Source of the DNA: Alcanivorax quisquiliarum
GTDB lineage: Bacteria > Pseudomonadota > Gammaproteobacteria > Pseudomonadales > Alcanivoracaceae
DNA length: 64,000 bases
Assembly (NCBI RefSeq): GCF_023051175.1
Contig: NZ_JALKII010000005.1
Span: forward strand, 1 to 64,000
Direction: 5' to 3'
Every line of letters starts with the position of its first letter. The first letter of the stretch is position 1. The position numbers were made by a program, and so were the translations under genes. Below the pieces are notes generated by a model that was not told the DNA's origin, made no database searches, and saw only the letters and a program-made list of their open reading frames with translations. This document shows, piece by piece, positions 37,814 to 46,761 of the stretch.

Positions 37814-38980
37814 ATGTCGGAACAGGCCAAGGTCAATCTGCTGGGGTTCTCTTATGCCGAGATGGAGGCATTCTGCCTTGAGATCGGTGAGAAGAAATTT
37901 CGTGCCCAGCAGCTGCTGAAGTGGATTCATCACCATCAGGTGGATGATTTCGAGCAGATGACCGATCTTGGCAAGGCGTTCCGCGCCCGGCTCTCGGAGT
38001 TGGCGGAGATTCGTGCGCCGATCGTGCTGCACGAGAGCATCTCTCGCGACGGCACGCGCAAATGGGTGCTTGAGGTGGATGGTGGGGGCGCGGTGGAGAC
38101 CGTGTTTATCCCCGACGGTCGCCGTGGCACCTTGTGTGTGTCTTCGCAAGTGGGCTGTTCGGTGGATTGCAGTTTCTGCTCTACCGGCAAGCAGGGCTTT
38201 CAGCGCGACCTTTCCAGCGCCGAGATCATTGGTCAGGTATGGCTGGCCAGCAAGGCCTTCGGCCCCCGCCGTAATCTGGGCGAGCACCCGGTGACCAACG
38301 TGGTCATGATGGGTATGGGTGAGCCGCTGCTGAATTATGACAACGTGGTGCGCGCCATGCGCATCATGAAAGACGATCTCGGTTACGGCATTTCCAAACG
38401 CCGCATCACCCTCTCCACCTCCGGTGTGGTGCCGATGATCGATCGTCTCAGCCAGGATCTGGATGTGTCGCTGGCGATATCGCTGCACGCTCCCAATGAT
38501 GCATTGCGCGACCAGCTGGTGCCGCTGAACCGCAAGTTTCCGCTGGCGGAGCTGCTGGCGGCCTGCCAGCGCTACAGCGACGGGGTGGAGCATCGTCATA
38601 ATTCCATCACCATGGAATATGTGATGCTCAAGGGTGTCAATGATCAGCCCGAGCATGCCCGGCAACTAGTTAAGCTGCTGCGTAATCGCATGCCGGTGAA
38701 GATCAATCTGATCCCGTTCAATCCGTTTCCGCATTCAGGTTATGAGCGCCCGGCCAAGCCGGACGTGCTGGCGTTCCACAAATACCTGAATGACAATGGC
38801 CTGATGACCACCATCCGCACCACACGCGGCGATGATATCGATGCCGCCTGTGGCCAGCTGGTGGGCGAAGTGATGGACCGCACCCGGCGCAGCGAGCGCT
38901 GGCAACAAACGGTATTTCTGCGTACTGGGCAGGCCGAGGGCAAGGATGCGCCCCTTGATAGCGACCTGACGCGAGTGTAG
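37814..38980 (+). CDS. rlmN: Dual-specificity RNA methyltransferase RlmN
   Basis: 388 residues from ATG 37814 (AGGAG 7 bases before it). A radical-SAM enzyme that methylates C2 of A2503 in 23S rRNA and A37 in some tRNAs. The cluster motif CSVDCSFC (CxxxCxxC) is intact in [35 protein letters not shown] and [10 protein letters not shown] follow. The second catalytic cysteine is in [12 protein letters not shown] near the C-terminus. 22 bases after ndk. Confidence 0.97.
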   Translation: MSEQAKVNLLGFSYAEMEAFCLEIGEKKFRAQQLLKWIHHHQVDDFEQMTDLGKAFRARLSELAEIRAPIVLHESISRDGTRKWVLEVDGGGAVETVFIPDGRRGTLCVSSQVGCSVDCSFCSTGKQGFQRDLSSAEIIGQVWLASKAFGPRRNLGEHPVTNVVMMGMGEPLLNYDNVVRAMRIMKDDLGYGISKRRITLSTSGVVPMIDRLSQDLDVSLAISLHAPNDALRDQLVPLNRKFPLAELLAACQRYSDGVEHRHNSITMEYVMLKGVNDQPEHARQLVKLLRNRMPVKINLIPFNPFPHSGYERPAKPDVLAFHKYLNDNGLMTTIRTTRGDDIDAACGQLVGEVMDRTRRSERWQQTVFLRTGQAEGKDAPLDSDLTRV

Positions 38981-38982
38981 CC

Positions 38983-39792
38983 ATGAGTTTCCGGTTCGGG
39001 CAGCGGCGATCCCCCGGTAGGCGACTGATACGGCTGCTGCTGATGTCGACCGCAGCGCTGGCGCTGGCCGGTTGTATGGTGGCCAGTGGTGGCCGCGAAA
39101 TCAAAGTGGACGAAGCTGTGCAGCATCGCGTTGCTGCCGGCATGGAATATTTACAGCTGGGCAAGCCGGTCGAGGCACGCCAGCACCTTTCCCGGGCGAT
39201 CATGCTGGATGATCACAGCGCCGCAGCGCACAACGCCATGGCGTTGCTGTACAAGTACGAGGGCGATCAGCAGCGCGAAGAATTCCACTACCGCAAGGCA
39301 TTACGCGCCGACAAAGGTTATGCGCCAGCCCGTAACAATTATGGGATTCTGCTTTATCTGCGGGGGGATTATCGCGGCGCGGCCCGTGAGTTCGAGCGCG
39401 TCGCCAACGACAGCACCTATTCCGGGCGCGGCCCGGCCTTCGAGAACCTGGGCCGCAGTTATCTTGCGCTGGGCCAGAAAGCCAAGGCGATGGAGGCGTT
39501 CAACCGCGCCCTGCGGTTGGTGCCCGACCCTCGTGCCAGCCTGCTGGAGCTGGCGGCGATTCACCTGGACGACGGAAACCTGCGGCTGGCTGATCGCTAT
39601 TATCAGCAGTACGCGGCGGCGGCCAATCCGCAAACGGCGGCCGCACTCTGGCTCGGGATTCGCCTTGCTGCCGCCAGCGGCGACCATGACAGGCAGGCCG
39701 GCTACGAGCTGACCTTGCGGCAGATGTATCCCGATTCCGCTGAATTCAAAGCCTGGCGCGATTGGCGAGAAGGCACAGGGAGCGCAGGATGA
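38983..39792 (+). CDS. pilF: Type IV pilus assembly lipoprotein PilF/PilW (TPR)
   Basis: 269 residues. The signal ends in LALAGC (Cys31), so it is an outer-membrane lipoprotein. Tetratricopeptide repeats run from about 50 to 215, e.g. AAAHNAMALLYKYEGDQQ and APARNNYGILLYLRGDYRG. PilF is the pilotin that places the PilQ secretin. Its position between rlmN and rodZ is the conserved one. The stop overlaps the next start (ATGA). Confidence 0.9.
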   Translation: MSFRFGQRRSPGRRLIRLLLMSTAALALAGCMVASGGREIKVDEAVQHRVAAGMEYLQLGKPVEARQHLSRAIMLDDHSAAAHNAMALLYKYEGDQQREEFHYRKALRADKGYAPARNNYGILLYLRGDYRGAAREFERVANDSTYSGRGPAFENLGRSYLALGQKAKAMEAFNRALRLVPDPRASLLELAAIHLDDGNLRLADRYYQQYAAAANPQTAAALWLGIRLAAASGDHDRQAGYELTLRQMYPDSAEFKAWRDWREGTGSAG

Positions 39793-40610
39793 CAGAGCAG
39801 ACCAATCTGCCGGGGCGGCGCTTGAGAGACGAGCGCTTGCGCCGGCACCTGACTGAACAGGATGTGGCCGGGCGGCTGCATCTGTCGGTGAGTTACGTGC
39901 GCGCTCTGGAGGCAGACGACTACCGGCGGCTTCCCGAGCCGGCATTCGTGAAGGGCTACATGCGCAATTATGCGCGTTTGCTGGAGCTGCCGGCGGACGA
40001 GCTGGTGGCGCAGTTTCAGCAGCACGTGCTGGCGGAGCGCGAGGAAGAACGGCTCGTTTCACCCGTGCACATGATGGCCCGCAGTGAGCGCGGCCCGGCC
40101 TGGTTGTGGCCGACGGTCATTCTTGGCGTGGCCCTGATTGTCGGGCTGGCCTGGTGGGGCACCCGTACCATGGGGCGCCCGGTACTGCCGGAGATGGCGG
40201 CACCGGTAGCGCAGCCGGCGCCGGCTGAGGAACCTGGCCTGCCGGAGCCAATCAATATGGAGGCGCCCTCTGCGCCGCTGCCGGAGAACCTTGAGCAGGC
40301 GCCGCCCGCCGAGAGTGCCCAGGCACTGGACGAAGACGCTGCCGAATCGACGGTGGCGGAAGCGCCCCAGATGGATCGTCTACACGTCACCTTCGACGCT
40401 GAATGCTGGGTCGAGGTGCGCGATGCCGCCGGCGAGCCGCTGTTTCAGGGCCAGCAACGAGCTGGCAGCCAGCTGGCGCTGGAAGGCGAGGCGCCCTTTC
40501 GTGTGACACTCGGGAATGCTGCGGCCGTTACCGCAATGCAATTCAATGGTGAGGCAATGAGCCTGCCGACAGCGGCACCGGGGCGGGTCATTCGCGTCAC
40601 AGTGCCGTAA
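39789..40610 (+). CDS. rodZ: RodZ-like helix-turn-helix membrane protein
   Basis: 273 residues from ATG 39789. A cytoplasmic HTH domain (about 8-75: LRDERLRRHLTEQDVAGRL, then SYVRALEADDYRRLPEPAFV) is followed by a single membrane helix (about 107-128). A proline/alanine-rich periplasmic linker and a C-terminal DUF4115 domain (CWVEVRDAAGEPLFQGQQ) complete it. RodZ anchors MreB for cell shape. The order HTH-TM-linker-DUF4115 and its place before ispG support the name. Confidence 0.88.
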   Translation: MTEQTNLPGRRLRDERLRRHLTEQDVAGRLHLSVSYVRALEADDYRRLPEPAFVKGYMRNYARLLELPADELVAQFQQHVLAEREEERLVSPVHMMARSERGPAWLWPTVILGVALIVGLAWWGTRTMGRPVLPEMAAPVAQPAPAEEPGLPEPINMEAPSAPLPENLEQAPPAESAQALDEDAAESTVAEAPQMDRLHVTFDAECWVEVRDAAGEPLFQGQQRAGSQLALEGEAPFRVTLGNAAAVTAMQFNGEAMSLPTAAPGRVIRVTVP

Positions 40611-40813
40611 CGACGGGCGCGCTTTATGCTCTTGTAGTAAGCCGCGTTCAAGCCTCGTGCAAGCGCGTTATAGACCGGGTGTATCCCGGTATAGCCCGGC
40701 TTAAGGTGCAGCCAGCTTAGGGTATGGATAGTAGAGCCGCGCAGCGCGTAGAGAGCCGGGTGATGAACCTGATGCAAAGCCCAGCGAAGAGCCCGTGGAG
40801 AGCCCCTGTGGAC

Positions 40814-41938
40814 ATGCAGCCCGAGATTGACATCAAGCGTCGCAAGACCCGGCAGATCCGGGTCGGTTCTGTGTTGGTGGGCGGTGATGCGCCGATCAGC
40901 GTGCAGAGCATGACCAATACCGAAACCTGTGATGTGGCGGCCACCGTCACCCAGATCCAGCAGTTGGCGCAGGTGGGCGCCGATATTGTGCGCGTCTCCG
41001 TGCCGACCATGGAGGCGGCCGAGGCGTTCGGCAAGATCCGGCGCCAGGTGAGCGTGCCGTTGGTGGCCGACATCCATTACGACTACAAAATCGCACTGAA
41101 AGTGGCCGACGAAGGCGCGGATTGCCTGCGCATCAATCCCGGTAATATCGGCCGGGATGATCGCGTGCGTGCCGTCATCCAGTCTGCTCGGGATCACGGC
41201 ATTCCCATCCGTATCGGCGTCAACGCGGGCTCGCTGGAAAAAGAGCTACAGCGTAAATATGGCGAGCCCTGCTCCGATGCGCTGGTGGAATCGGCCATGC
41301 GCCACGCGGATATTCTTACCGGCCTGGATTTCCATGATTTCAAGGTCAGCGTAAAAGCGTCGAACGTCTTCATGACGGTGCAGGCGTATCGCAAATTATC
41401 CGCCTTGATCGAGCAACCGTTGCATCTGGGCGTTACCGAGGCCGGCGTGTTTCGCTCGGGCACGGTCAAATCCGCCGCCGCTATGGCCATGTTGTTGATG
41501 GAAGGCATTGGCGACACCTTGCGTGTCTCGCTGGCGGCTGACCCGGTGGAAGAAATCCGGGTGGGTTTCGATATCCTGAAAAGCCTGAACCTGCGCAAGA
41601 AAGGGGTGAACATCATTGCCTGCCCGAGCTGCTCGCGGCAGAACTTCGATGTCATCGCCACCGTCAACGCGCTGGAGGCGCGCCTGGAAGATATCAACGA
41701 ATCGCTTGATCTGGCGGTGATCGGCTGCCTGGTGAACGGCCCCGGCGAAGCCCGCGAGGCCGATATCGGCCTTACAGGTGGCACGCCGAACAACCTGTCG
41801 TATGTGGATGGTGAAAAAAGCCACCATGTGCGCAAGGAGGAGCTGGTCGAAGAGCTTGAACGCATGGTGCGTGAAAAAGTGCAAAGGATGCGCAAGGACG
41901 AAGCGGCCGGTGTTATTCTTCGCAGCCAACAAAGCTGA
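40814..41938 (+). CDS. ispG: 4-hydroxy-3-methylbut-2-enyl diphosphate synthase
   Basis: 374 residues from ATG 40814, close to the 372 of E. coli IspG. A [4Fe-4S] enzyme of the MEP isoprenoid route. [19 protein letters not shown] and [14 protein letters not shown] open the barrel. The cluster ligands lie in [11 protein letters not shown] and [10 protein letters not shown]. The open frame reaches back to 40724, and ATG 40763 is a possible earlier start, but those residues are not conserved in the family. As a Fe-S enzyme it depends on the suf products upstream. Confidence 0.95.
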   Translation: MQPEIDIKRRKTRQIRVGSVLVGGDAPISVQSMTNTETCDVAATVTQIQQLAQVGADIVRVSVPTMEAAEAFGKIRRQVSVPLVADIHYDYKIALKVADEGADCLRINPGNIGRDDRVRAVIQSARDHGIPIRIGVNAGSLEKELQRKYGEPCSDALVESAMRHADILTGLDFHDFKVSVKASNVFMTVQAYRKLSALIEQPLHLGVTEAGVFRSGTVKSAAAMAMLLMEGIGDTLRVSLAADPVEEIRVGFDILKSLNLRKKGVNIIACPSCSRQNFDVIATVNALEARLEDINESLDLAVIGCLVNGPGEAREADIGLTGGTPNNLSYVDGEKSHHVRKEELVEELERMVREKVQRMRKDEAAGVILRSQQS

Positions 41939-42045
41939 CCAGATGCGGCTGGGGGCGTGTCGCGCCGTGTGGCGTGCCCTCGGCCGTTTTTCAGTATCGG
42001 CAGAAACGTTTGAACGTTGGCCAGAATCAGGGGCAGGAGTCTCCA

Positions 42046-43308
42046 TTGAGCAGGAAAGTCACCTCCATCCGGGGTATGAACGATATTCTTCCGGCACAGA
42101 CACGCTTGTGGCAGTGGCTGGAGGCGCGGGTGGCCGGCGTCTTGCAGGCGTATGGCTATAGCGAGATCCGAATGCCGGTGCTGGAGCGCACCGAGCTGTT
42201 TCGCCGCTCCATCGGTGAAGTGACGGATATTGTCGAGAAAGAAATGTATACCTTCGACGACCGTGGCGGCGATTCCGTTACCCTGCGACCGGAGGGCACG
42301 GCCGGCTGCGTGCGCGCCGCCGAAGAGCACGGGCTGCTGTATAACCAGACGCAGCGGCTCTGGTATCGCGGGCCGATGTTCCGTTACGAGCGGCCGCAGG
42401 CGGGACGTTACCGGCAGTTTCACCAGATTGGCGTGGAAACGTTCGGCATCGCCAGCCCGGATATTGATGCCGAGCTGATTATCCTGACTGCACGCCTGTG
42501 GCGCGAGCTGGGGCTGGCCGATCAGGTCACGCTGGAGCTGAATAGCCTGGGCCTGGCGGAAGATCGGGCGCGCTATCGTGATGCGCTGGTCAGTTACCTG
42601 TCCGAGCATCAGGATCGGCTGGATGAAGACAGCCGCCGGCGGCTGGAGCGCAATCCGCTGCGTGTGCTCGACAGCAAAGACCCCGGCACCCGCGAGGTAT
42701 TGGCAGGCGCGCCGCAACTGGCGGATTATCTGGGCGACGAAGCCCGCAGTCATTTTGAGGGTTTGCGGGCGCTGCTGGATGCGGCGGGCGTCAAGTACGT
42801 CATTAACCAGCGGCTGGTGCGCGGGCTGGATTATTATGGCAAGACTGTTTTTGAATGGGTTACTGATGCGCTCGGAGCTCAAGGCACTGTTTGCGCCGGT
42901 GGCCGTTATGACGGGCTGGTGGAGCAACTGGGCGGCAAGGCGACCCCTGCGGTGGGTTTCGCCATGGGAGTCGAGCGGCTGATTCTGCTGCTGGAGCAGC
43001 GTATGCCGGAACTGGCGCCGGAAGCAGAGCTCTACATTGTGTCGTCCGATGCAGGGGCCGCGCTGGCGCTGGCAGAAACCTTGCGTGATACGCTGCCCGG
43101 CCGCCGGGTGTTGTGTCATTGTGGCGGCGGCAGCTTCAAGAGCCAGATGAAGAAGGCAGATCGTAGCGGCGCCTGGTTTGCGTTGATCCTCGGTGAGGAT
43201 GAGCTTGCATCCGGGCTGGTCACGGTGAAGCCGCTGCGGCAGGATGGCGAACAGCAGCAGTTGCCGAGGGCGACATTGGCGACCACATTGGCAGCACACC
43301 TGCCTTGA
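42046..43308 (+). CDS. hisS: Histidyl-tRNA synthetase
   Basis: 420 residues from a TTG at 42046 ([18 protein letters not shown]), chosen for AGGAG at 42035-42039; no ATG fits the conserved N-terminus. A class II synthetase. Motif 2 [20 protein letters not shown], then the histidine-specific [13 protein letters not shown] and CAGGRYDGL, and motif 3 [10 protein letters not shown] are intact. The C-terminal anticodon domain is from about 325. Follows ispG after 107 bases. Confidence 0.96.
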   Translation: MSRKVTSIRGMNDILPAQTRLWQWLEARVAGVLQAYGYSEIRMPVLERTELFRRSIGEVTDIVEKEMYTFDDRGGDSVTLRPEGTAGCVRAAEEHGLLYNQTQRLWYRGPMFRYERPQAGRYRQFHQIGVETFGIASPDIDAELIILTARLWRELGLADQVTLELNSLGLAEDRARYRDALVSYLSEHQDRLDEDSRRRLERNPLRVLDSKDPGTREVLAGAPQLADYLGDEARSHFEGLRALLDAAGVKYVINQRLVRGLDYYGKTVFEWVTDALGAQGTVCAGGRYDGLVEQLGGKATPAVGFAMGVERLILLLEQRMPELAPEAELYIVSSDAGAALALAETLRDTLPGRRVLCHCGGGSFKSQMKKADRSGAWFALILGEDELASGLVTVKPLRQDGEQQQLPRATLATTLAAHLP

Positions 43309-43377
43309 ATGGCCGGTAAAAAGCGGGAAGGGAGGCGGCGCGGCCGCTGATCAAAGTATCGATTGAGGAGAGATTCG

Positions 43378-44028
43378 GTGTACAGCTCTGAAGAAGAACA
43401 AGTGGCGGCGCTGAAAAACTGGTGGGAAAACAACGGCAAGACATTGCTGGTATCGCTGCTGATCGCCATTGCGGTGCTGGTCGGCTGGCGGCAGTGGAGC
43501 GCGAGCCGGCTGGCCAACGCTGCGGAAGCTTCGATGGTCTATGAGCGCATGATGACCGCTATTGCCAACTTGCAAGGCGTCCCGGACGAGCAACTGGCGG
43601 CGGATATCCGCCAGCCTGCCGAGATACTGCGTGATGAATATCCGCGCACCGTGTATGCCGGGCAGGCCGGATTGGCATTGGCGCGGCTGGCGGTGGCACA
43701 AGGCGACTACGATCAGGCCAAGGCGGCGCTCAACGACGTTATTCGTGCACGGCACACTGATGCGCTGGAGTACACCGCCCGGGTGCGCCTGGCGCGGGTG
43801 CTGGTGCAAACCGGCGAGACGGATGCGGCGCTGGCGCAGCTGGACGGCAATTTCCCCTCGGCCTGGGCCGGGGAAGTGGCAGAGGTGCGCGGTGATGCGC
43901 TGCGCCTGGGCGGCCGCCTGGCCGAAGCCCGTAACGCCTATGACAGCGCTTTGGAGCAATTGCAGGCAGGCGACAGTGCGCGCGAGCGAGTGCGCATGAA
44001 ACTGGAAGATATTGCGCCGGCCTCGTGA
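43378..44028 (+). CDS. yfgM: YfgM-family tetratricopeptide protein
   Basis: 216 residues from GTG 43378 after GAGGAGA (43366-43372); a TTG at 43363 is less likely. The architecture is that of YfgM: short cytoplasmic SSEEEQVAALKNWWENNGK, one membrane helix (about 25-40), then periplasmic TPR repeats (AGLALARLAVAQGDYDQAK and following). YfgM is an ancillary SecYEG subunit that works with periplasmic chaperones. Sits between hisS and bamB as in E. coli. Confidence 0.93.
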   Translation: MYSSEEEQVAALKNWWENNGKTLLVSLLIAIAVLVGWRQWSASRLANAAEASMVYERMMTAIANLQGVPDEQLAADIRQPAEILRDEYPRTVYAGQAGLALARLAVAQGDYDQAKAALNDVIRARHTDALEYTARVRLARVLVQTGETDAALAQLDGNFPSAWAGEVAEVRGDALRLGGRLAEARNAYDSALEQLQAGDSARERVRMKLEDIAPAS

Positions 44029-44060
44029 ATCCGGCCCGGGCGCAACATTAAAGGATAGGA

Positions 44061-45227
44061 GTGCCGGTGTACAAAAGGTCGAAACGCAGCACACTGGCCG
44101 CCTTGGCGGTCACCGCATTGCTCATTGCCGGTTGCAGCAGCAATCCGCATGCCATCGAGCCGAACCCGCTCCCGGATTTCGAGGCCGAGTTCAAGGTTGA
44201 TCGGCTCTGGTCGCGCAATGTTGGTGATGGCATTGATGATGCCTGGCTACGGTTGCAGCCTGCCGTGACGCACCGTGGCGTCTATGCAGCGGATCTCAAC
44301 GGCACCGTGGAGGGGCTGGATACCGAGCGTGGCCGCCGCCTCTGGCGGGTGCGTGGCGACGACCGCATCAGCGGTGGCTTGCAGGCCGGTTACGGCATGG
44401 TGGCCTACGGCACCCGCGAGGGTGATGTGGTGACGCTGTCCGAGGACAACGGCGAGGAACTGTGGCGCACAAGGCTCTCCAGTGAAGTGCTGGCGGCGCC
44501 GGCAATGAGCGCGGCGCTGGTGGTGGCGCAAACCATTGATGGCCAGGTGGTAGCTCTGGATGCGCAGACCGGCAGCGAGCGCTGGCGGTTCGACAATCCG
44601 GTGCCGATCCTGATTCTGCGCGGCTCGGCTACGCCCTCGATTGTCGGTGATCGCGTCTATGTTGCGTTCGCCAACGGGCGTGTTGCAGCGCTGGATGTCG
44701 ACAACGGCGTGCCCGTCTGGGAGCGTCGTGTTGCCGAGCCCACCGGGCGCTCGGAGCTGGAGCGGCTGGTGGATATCAGCAACAACCTGATTGTGGAAGG
44801 CGGCGGTGTGTTCACCGGCACCTTCCAGGGCAGTGTTGCCGTGCTTGATCAGGAAGGCGGCCGGCCTTACTGGACGAAGGAGATGTCTACTTATGGCCAG
44901 ATGGCCAGCGCCCTGGGCACATTGTTTGTGGCCGATAGTACCGGGCATGTGTGGGCGATCGACCAGCGCAACGGCACCACCCTGTGGAAGCAGGATCTTC
45001 TGTACGGCCGGGGCCTGACCGGCGTGTCAGTGCAGCGCGGGCAGATCGTGGTGGGGGATGCCGAGGGTTACCTGCACTGGATGGATGCCGCCACCGGCAA
45101 GATTACCGCCCGTACACGCCATCACCGCAAAGGGTTTGCCGCAGCCCCGGTGGTGCGTGATGACATCGCCTACGTGTATGGCCGCGAGGGCCGGCTGGCT
45201 GCTTACCGGCTCGAAACACGCAATTGA
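44061..45227 (+). CDS. bamB: Outer membrane protein assembly factor BamB
   Basis: 388 residues. Signal peptide ending LLIAGC (Cys25), so an outer-membrane lipoprotein facing the periplasm. The rest is an eight-bladed PQQ-like propeller with repeats such as GTVEGLDTERGRRLWRV, GQVVALDAQTGSERWRF and GHVWAIDQRNGTTLWKQ. It helps BamA fold beta-barrel proteins. Start GTG 44061 (AAGGA at 44051) or GTG 44067 (TAGGA at 44056); the sequence does not decide. Confidence 0.96.
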   Translation: MPVYKRSKRSTLAALAVTALLIAGCSSNPHAIEPNPLPDFEAEFKVDRLWSRNVGDGIDDAWLRLQPAVTHRGVYAADLNGTVEGLDTERGRRLWRVRGDDRISGGLQAGYGMVAYGTREGDVVTLSEDNGEELWRTRLSSEVLAAPAMSAALVVAQTIDGQVVALDAQTGSERWRFDNPVPILILRGSATPSIVGDRVYVAFANGRVAALDVDNGVPVWERRVAEPTGRSELERLVDISNNLIVEGGGVFTGTFQGSVAVLDQEGGRPYWTKEMSTYGQMASALGTLFVADSTGHVWAIDQRNGTTLWKQDLLYGRGLTGVSVQRGQIVVGDAEGYLHWMDAATGKITARTRHHRKGFAAAPVVRDDIAYVYGREGRLAAYRLETRN

Positions 45228-45308
45228 TCCGGGCGGCCATTGCCGCCCTGAACCGAAGCGGCAGCTGCATTGCGCAGCTGCCCTGATATCCGAGAATCGA
45301 GCATTTCC

Positions 45309-46709
45309 ATGAAACCCGTACTGGCCCTGGTCGGTCGCCCCAATGTGGGCAAGTCCACGCTGTTCAACCGGCTGACGCGCACCCGCGACGCGTTGGTGGC
45401 CGATGTTCCCGGCCTCACTCGGGATCGCAAATATGGCGCCGGCAAAATAGGCGAGCGCCCTTATGTGGTGATCGACACCGGAGGGATCGGCGAGGGCCTT
45501 GAGGGTGTTGCCGAGCCGACCACCGAGCAGGCCGAGCTGGCGCTGGCAGAAGCGGATGCAGTGCTGTTTCTGGTGGACGGCCGCGCGGGGCTGACCGCCG
45601 CAGATCAACAGCTGGCGCAGCAGATGCGAACACTGGGCAAGCCGGTACATCTGGTGGTGAACAAGACCGACGGGCTGGATGAAGACGCGGCCAGTGCAGA
45701 ATTCTATGCGCTGGGCCTGAGCGATGTACATGCTATCGCTGCGGTACAGGGCCGAGGTGTGCGCCGCCTGATCGACCGCGTGCTGGAGACGTTTCCGCCA
45801 CTGGCAGAGATCGACACCGATGCGGAACAAGCAGCAGAGCAAAAGGGCATCCGGATCGCCGTGCTGGGGCGTCCGAATGTGGGGAAATCAACGCTGGTGA
45901 ATCGCTTGCTCGGCGAGGAACGCGTGGTGGTCTACGACATGGCCGGCACCACCCGCGACACCATCGAAATACCTTACGAGCGCCACGGCAAGCAATATAC
46001 GCTGCTTGACACCGCCGGCATCCGCCGTCGTGGCAAGGTGTTCGAGGCGGTGGAAAAGTTTTCCGTCGTCAAGGCGATGCAGGCAGTGGATGACGCGCAC
46101 GTCGTGGTGCTGGTCATCGACGCACGCGAGGGCGTGACCGAGCAGGATCTGCACTTGCTGGGCTACATCATTGATGCCGGCCGTTCTGTGGTGATGGCCG
46201 TCAACAAGTGGGATGGCCTGAGTGTGGAACACCGCGAGCAGGTAAAAGAAGAGCTTGGCCGCAAGCTGGCATTTGCACCCTGGATGCGGGTGCACACGAT
46301 TTCCGCCCTGCATGGCACCGGCGTGGGCGATCTTTACCCGTTGATAGAGCGCGCCTGGGCCTCCGCGTTTCCGAAGATCAGCACCAATGCCCTGACCCGG
46401 ATGATGGAAGAAATTGTGGCGCGCAACCCGGCTCCGCTGGTGGGCCGGCATCGCGTCAAGCTGCGCTATGCCCATATCGGCGGCAGCAACCCGCCACGCA
46501 TCATCCTGCATGGCAGCAAGGCCAACGACGTGCCGGCAGCGTACCGGCGTTATCTGGAAAACCGCTTCCGGGAGCTGCTGAAGCTGGAGGGCACGCCGGT
46601 GCGTGTCGAGTTCAGAAGCGGCGACAATCCCTACGAAGGCAAGAAGAACGTGTTGACTGACCGGCAGATCAAGCGCAAACGCCGGTTGATGAAGCACGTC
46701 AGGCGCTGA
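45309..46709 (+). CDS. der: Ribosome biogenesis GTPase Der (EngA)
   Basis: 466 residues from ATG 45309. Two tandem GTPase domains, each with GRPNVGKSTL (residues 8-17 and about 187-196), plus the VNKTDG and VNKWDG specificity motifs. A KH-like C-terminal domain (about 360-450) holds YAHIGGSNPPRIILHG. It acts in 50S subunit assembly. End of the conserved block; 52 bases later comes the TonB-receptor module. Confidence 0.97.
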   Translation: MKPVLALVGRPNVGKSTLFNRLTRTRDALVADVPGLTRDRKYGAGKIGERPYVVIDTGGIGEGLEGVAEPTTEQAELALAEADAVLFLVDGRAGLTAADQQLAQQMRTLGKPVHLVVNKTDGLDEDAASAEFYALGLSDVHAIAAVQGRGVRRLIDRVLETFPPLAEIDTDAEQAAEQKGIRIAVLGRPNVGKSTLVNRLLGEERVVVYDMAGTTRDTIEIPYERHGKQYTLLDTAGIRRRGKVFEAVEKFSVVKAMQAVDDAHVVVLVIDAREGVTEQDLHLLGYIIDAGRSVVMAVNKWDGLSVEHREQVKEELGRKLAFAPWMRVHTISALHGTGVGDLYPLIERAWASAFPKISTNALTRMMEEIVARNPAPLVGRHRVKLRYAHIGGSNPPRIILHGSKANDVPAAYRRYLENRFRELLKLEGTPVRVEFRSGDNPYEGKKNVLTDRQIKRKRRLMKHVRR

Positions 46710-46761
46710 CGACAGCGCGCGCCGACAAGGGGAGCGGTAGCGACACAAGACCGGAGCGGGC

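Noticed and set aside
41194-43299. A 701-codon open frame antisense to ispG and hisS
   Set aside because: Both sense genes are unmistakable; long antisense frames arise from high GC content and codon bias. No domain or ribosome site.
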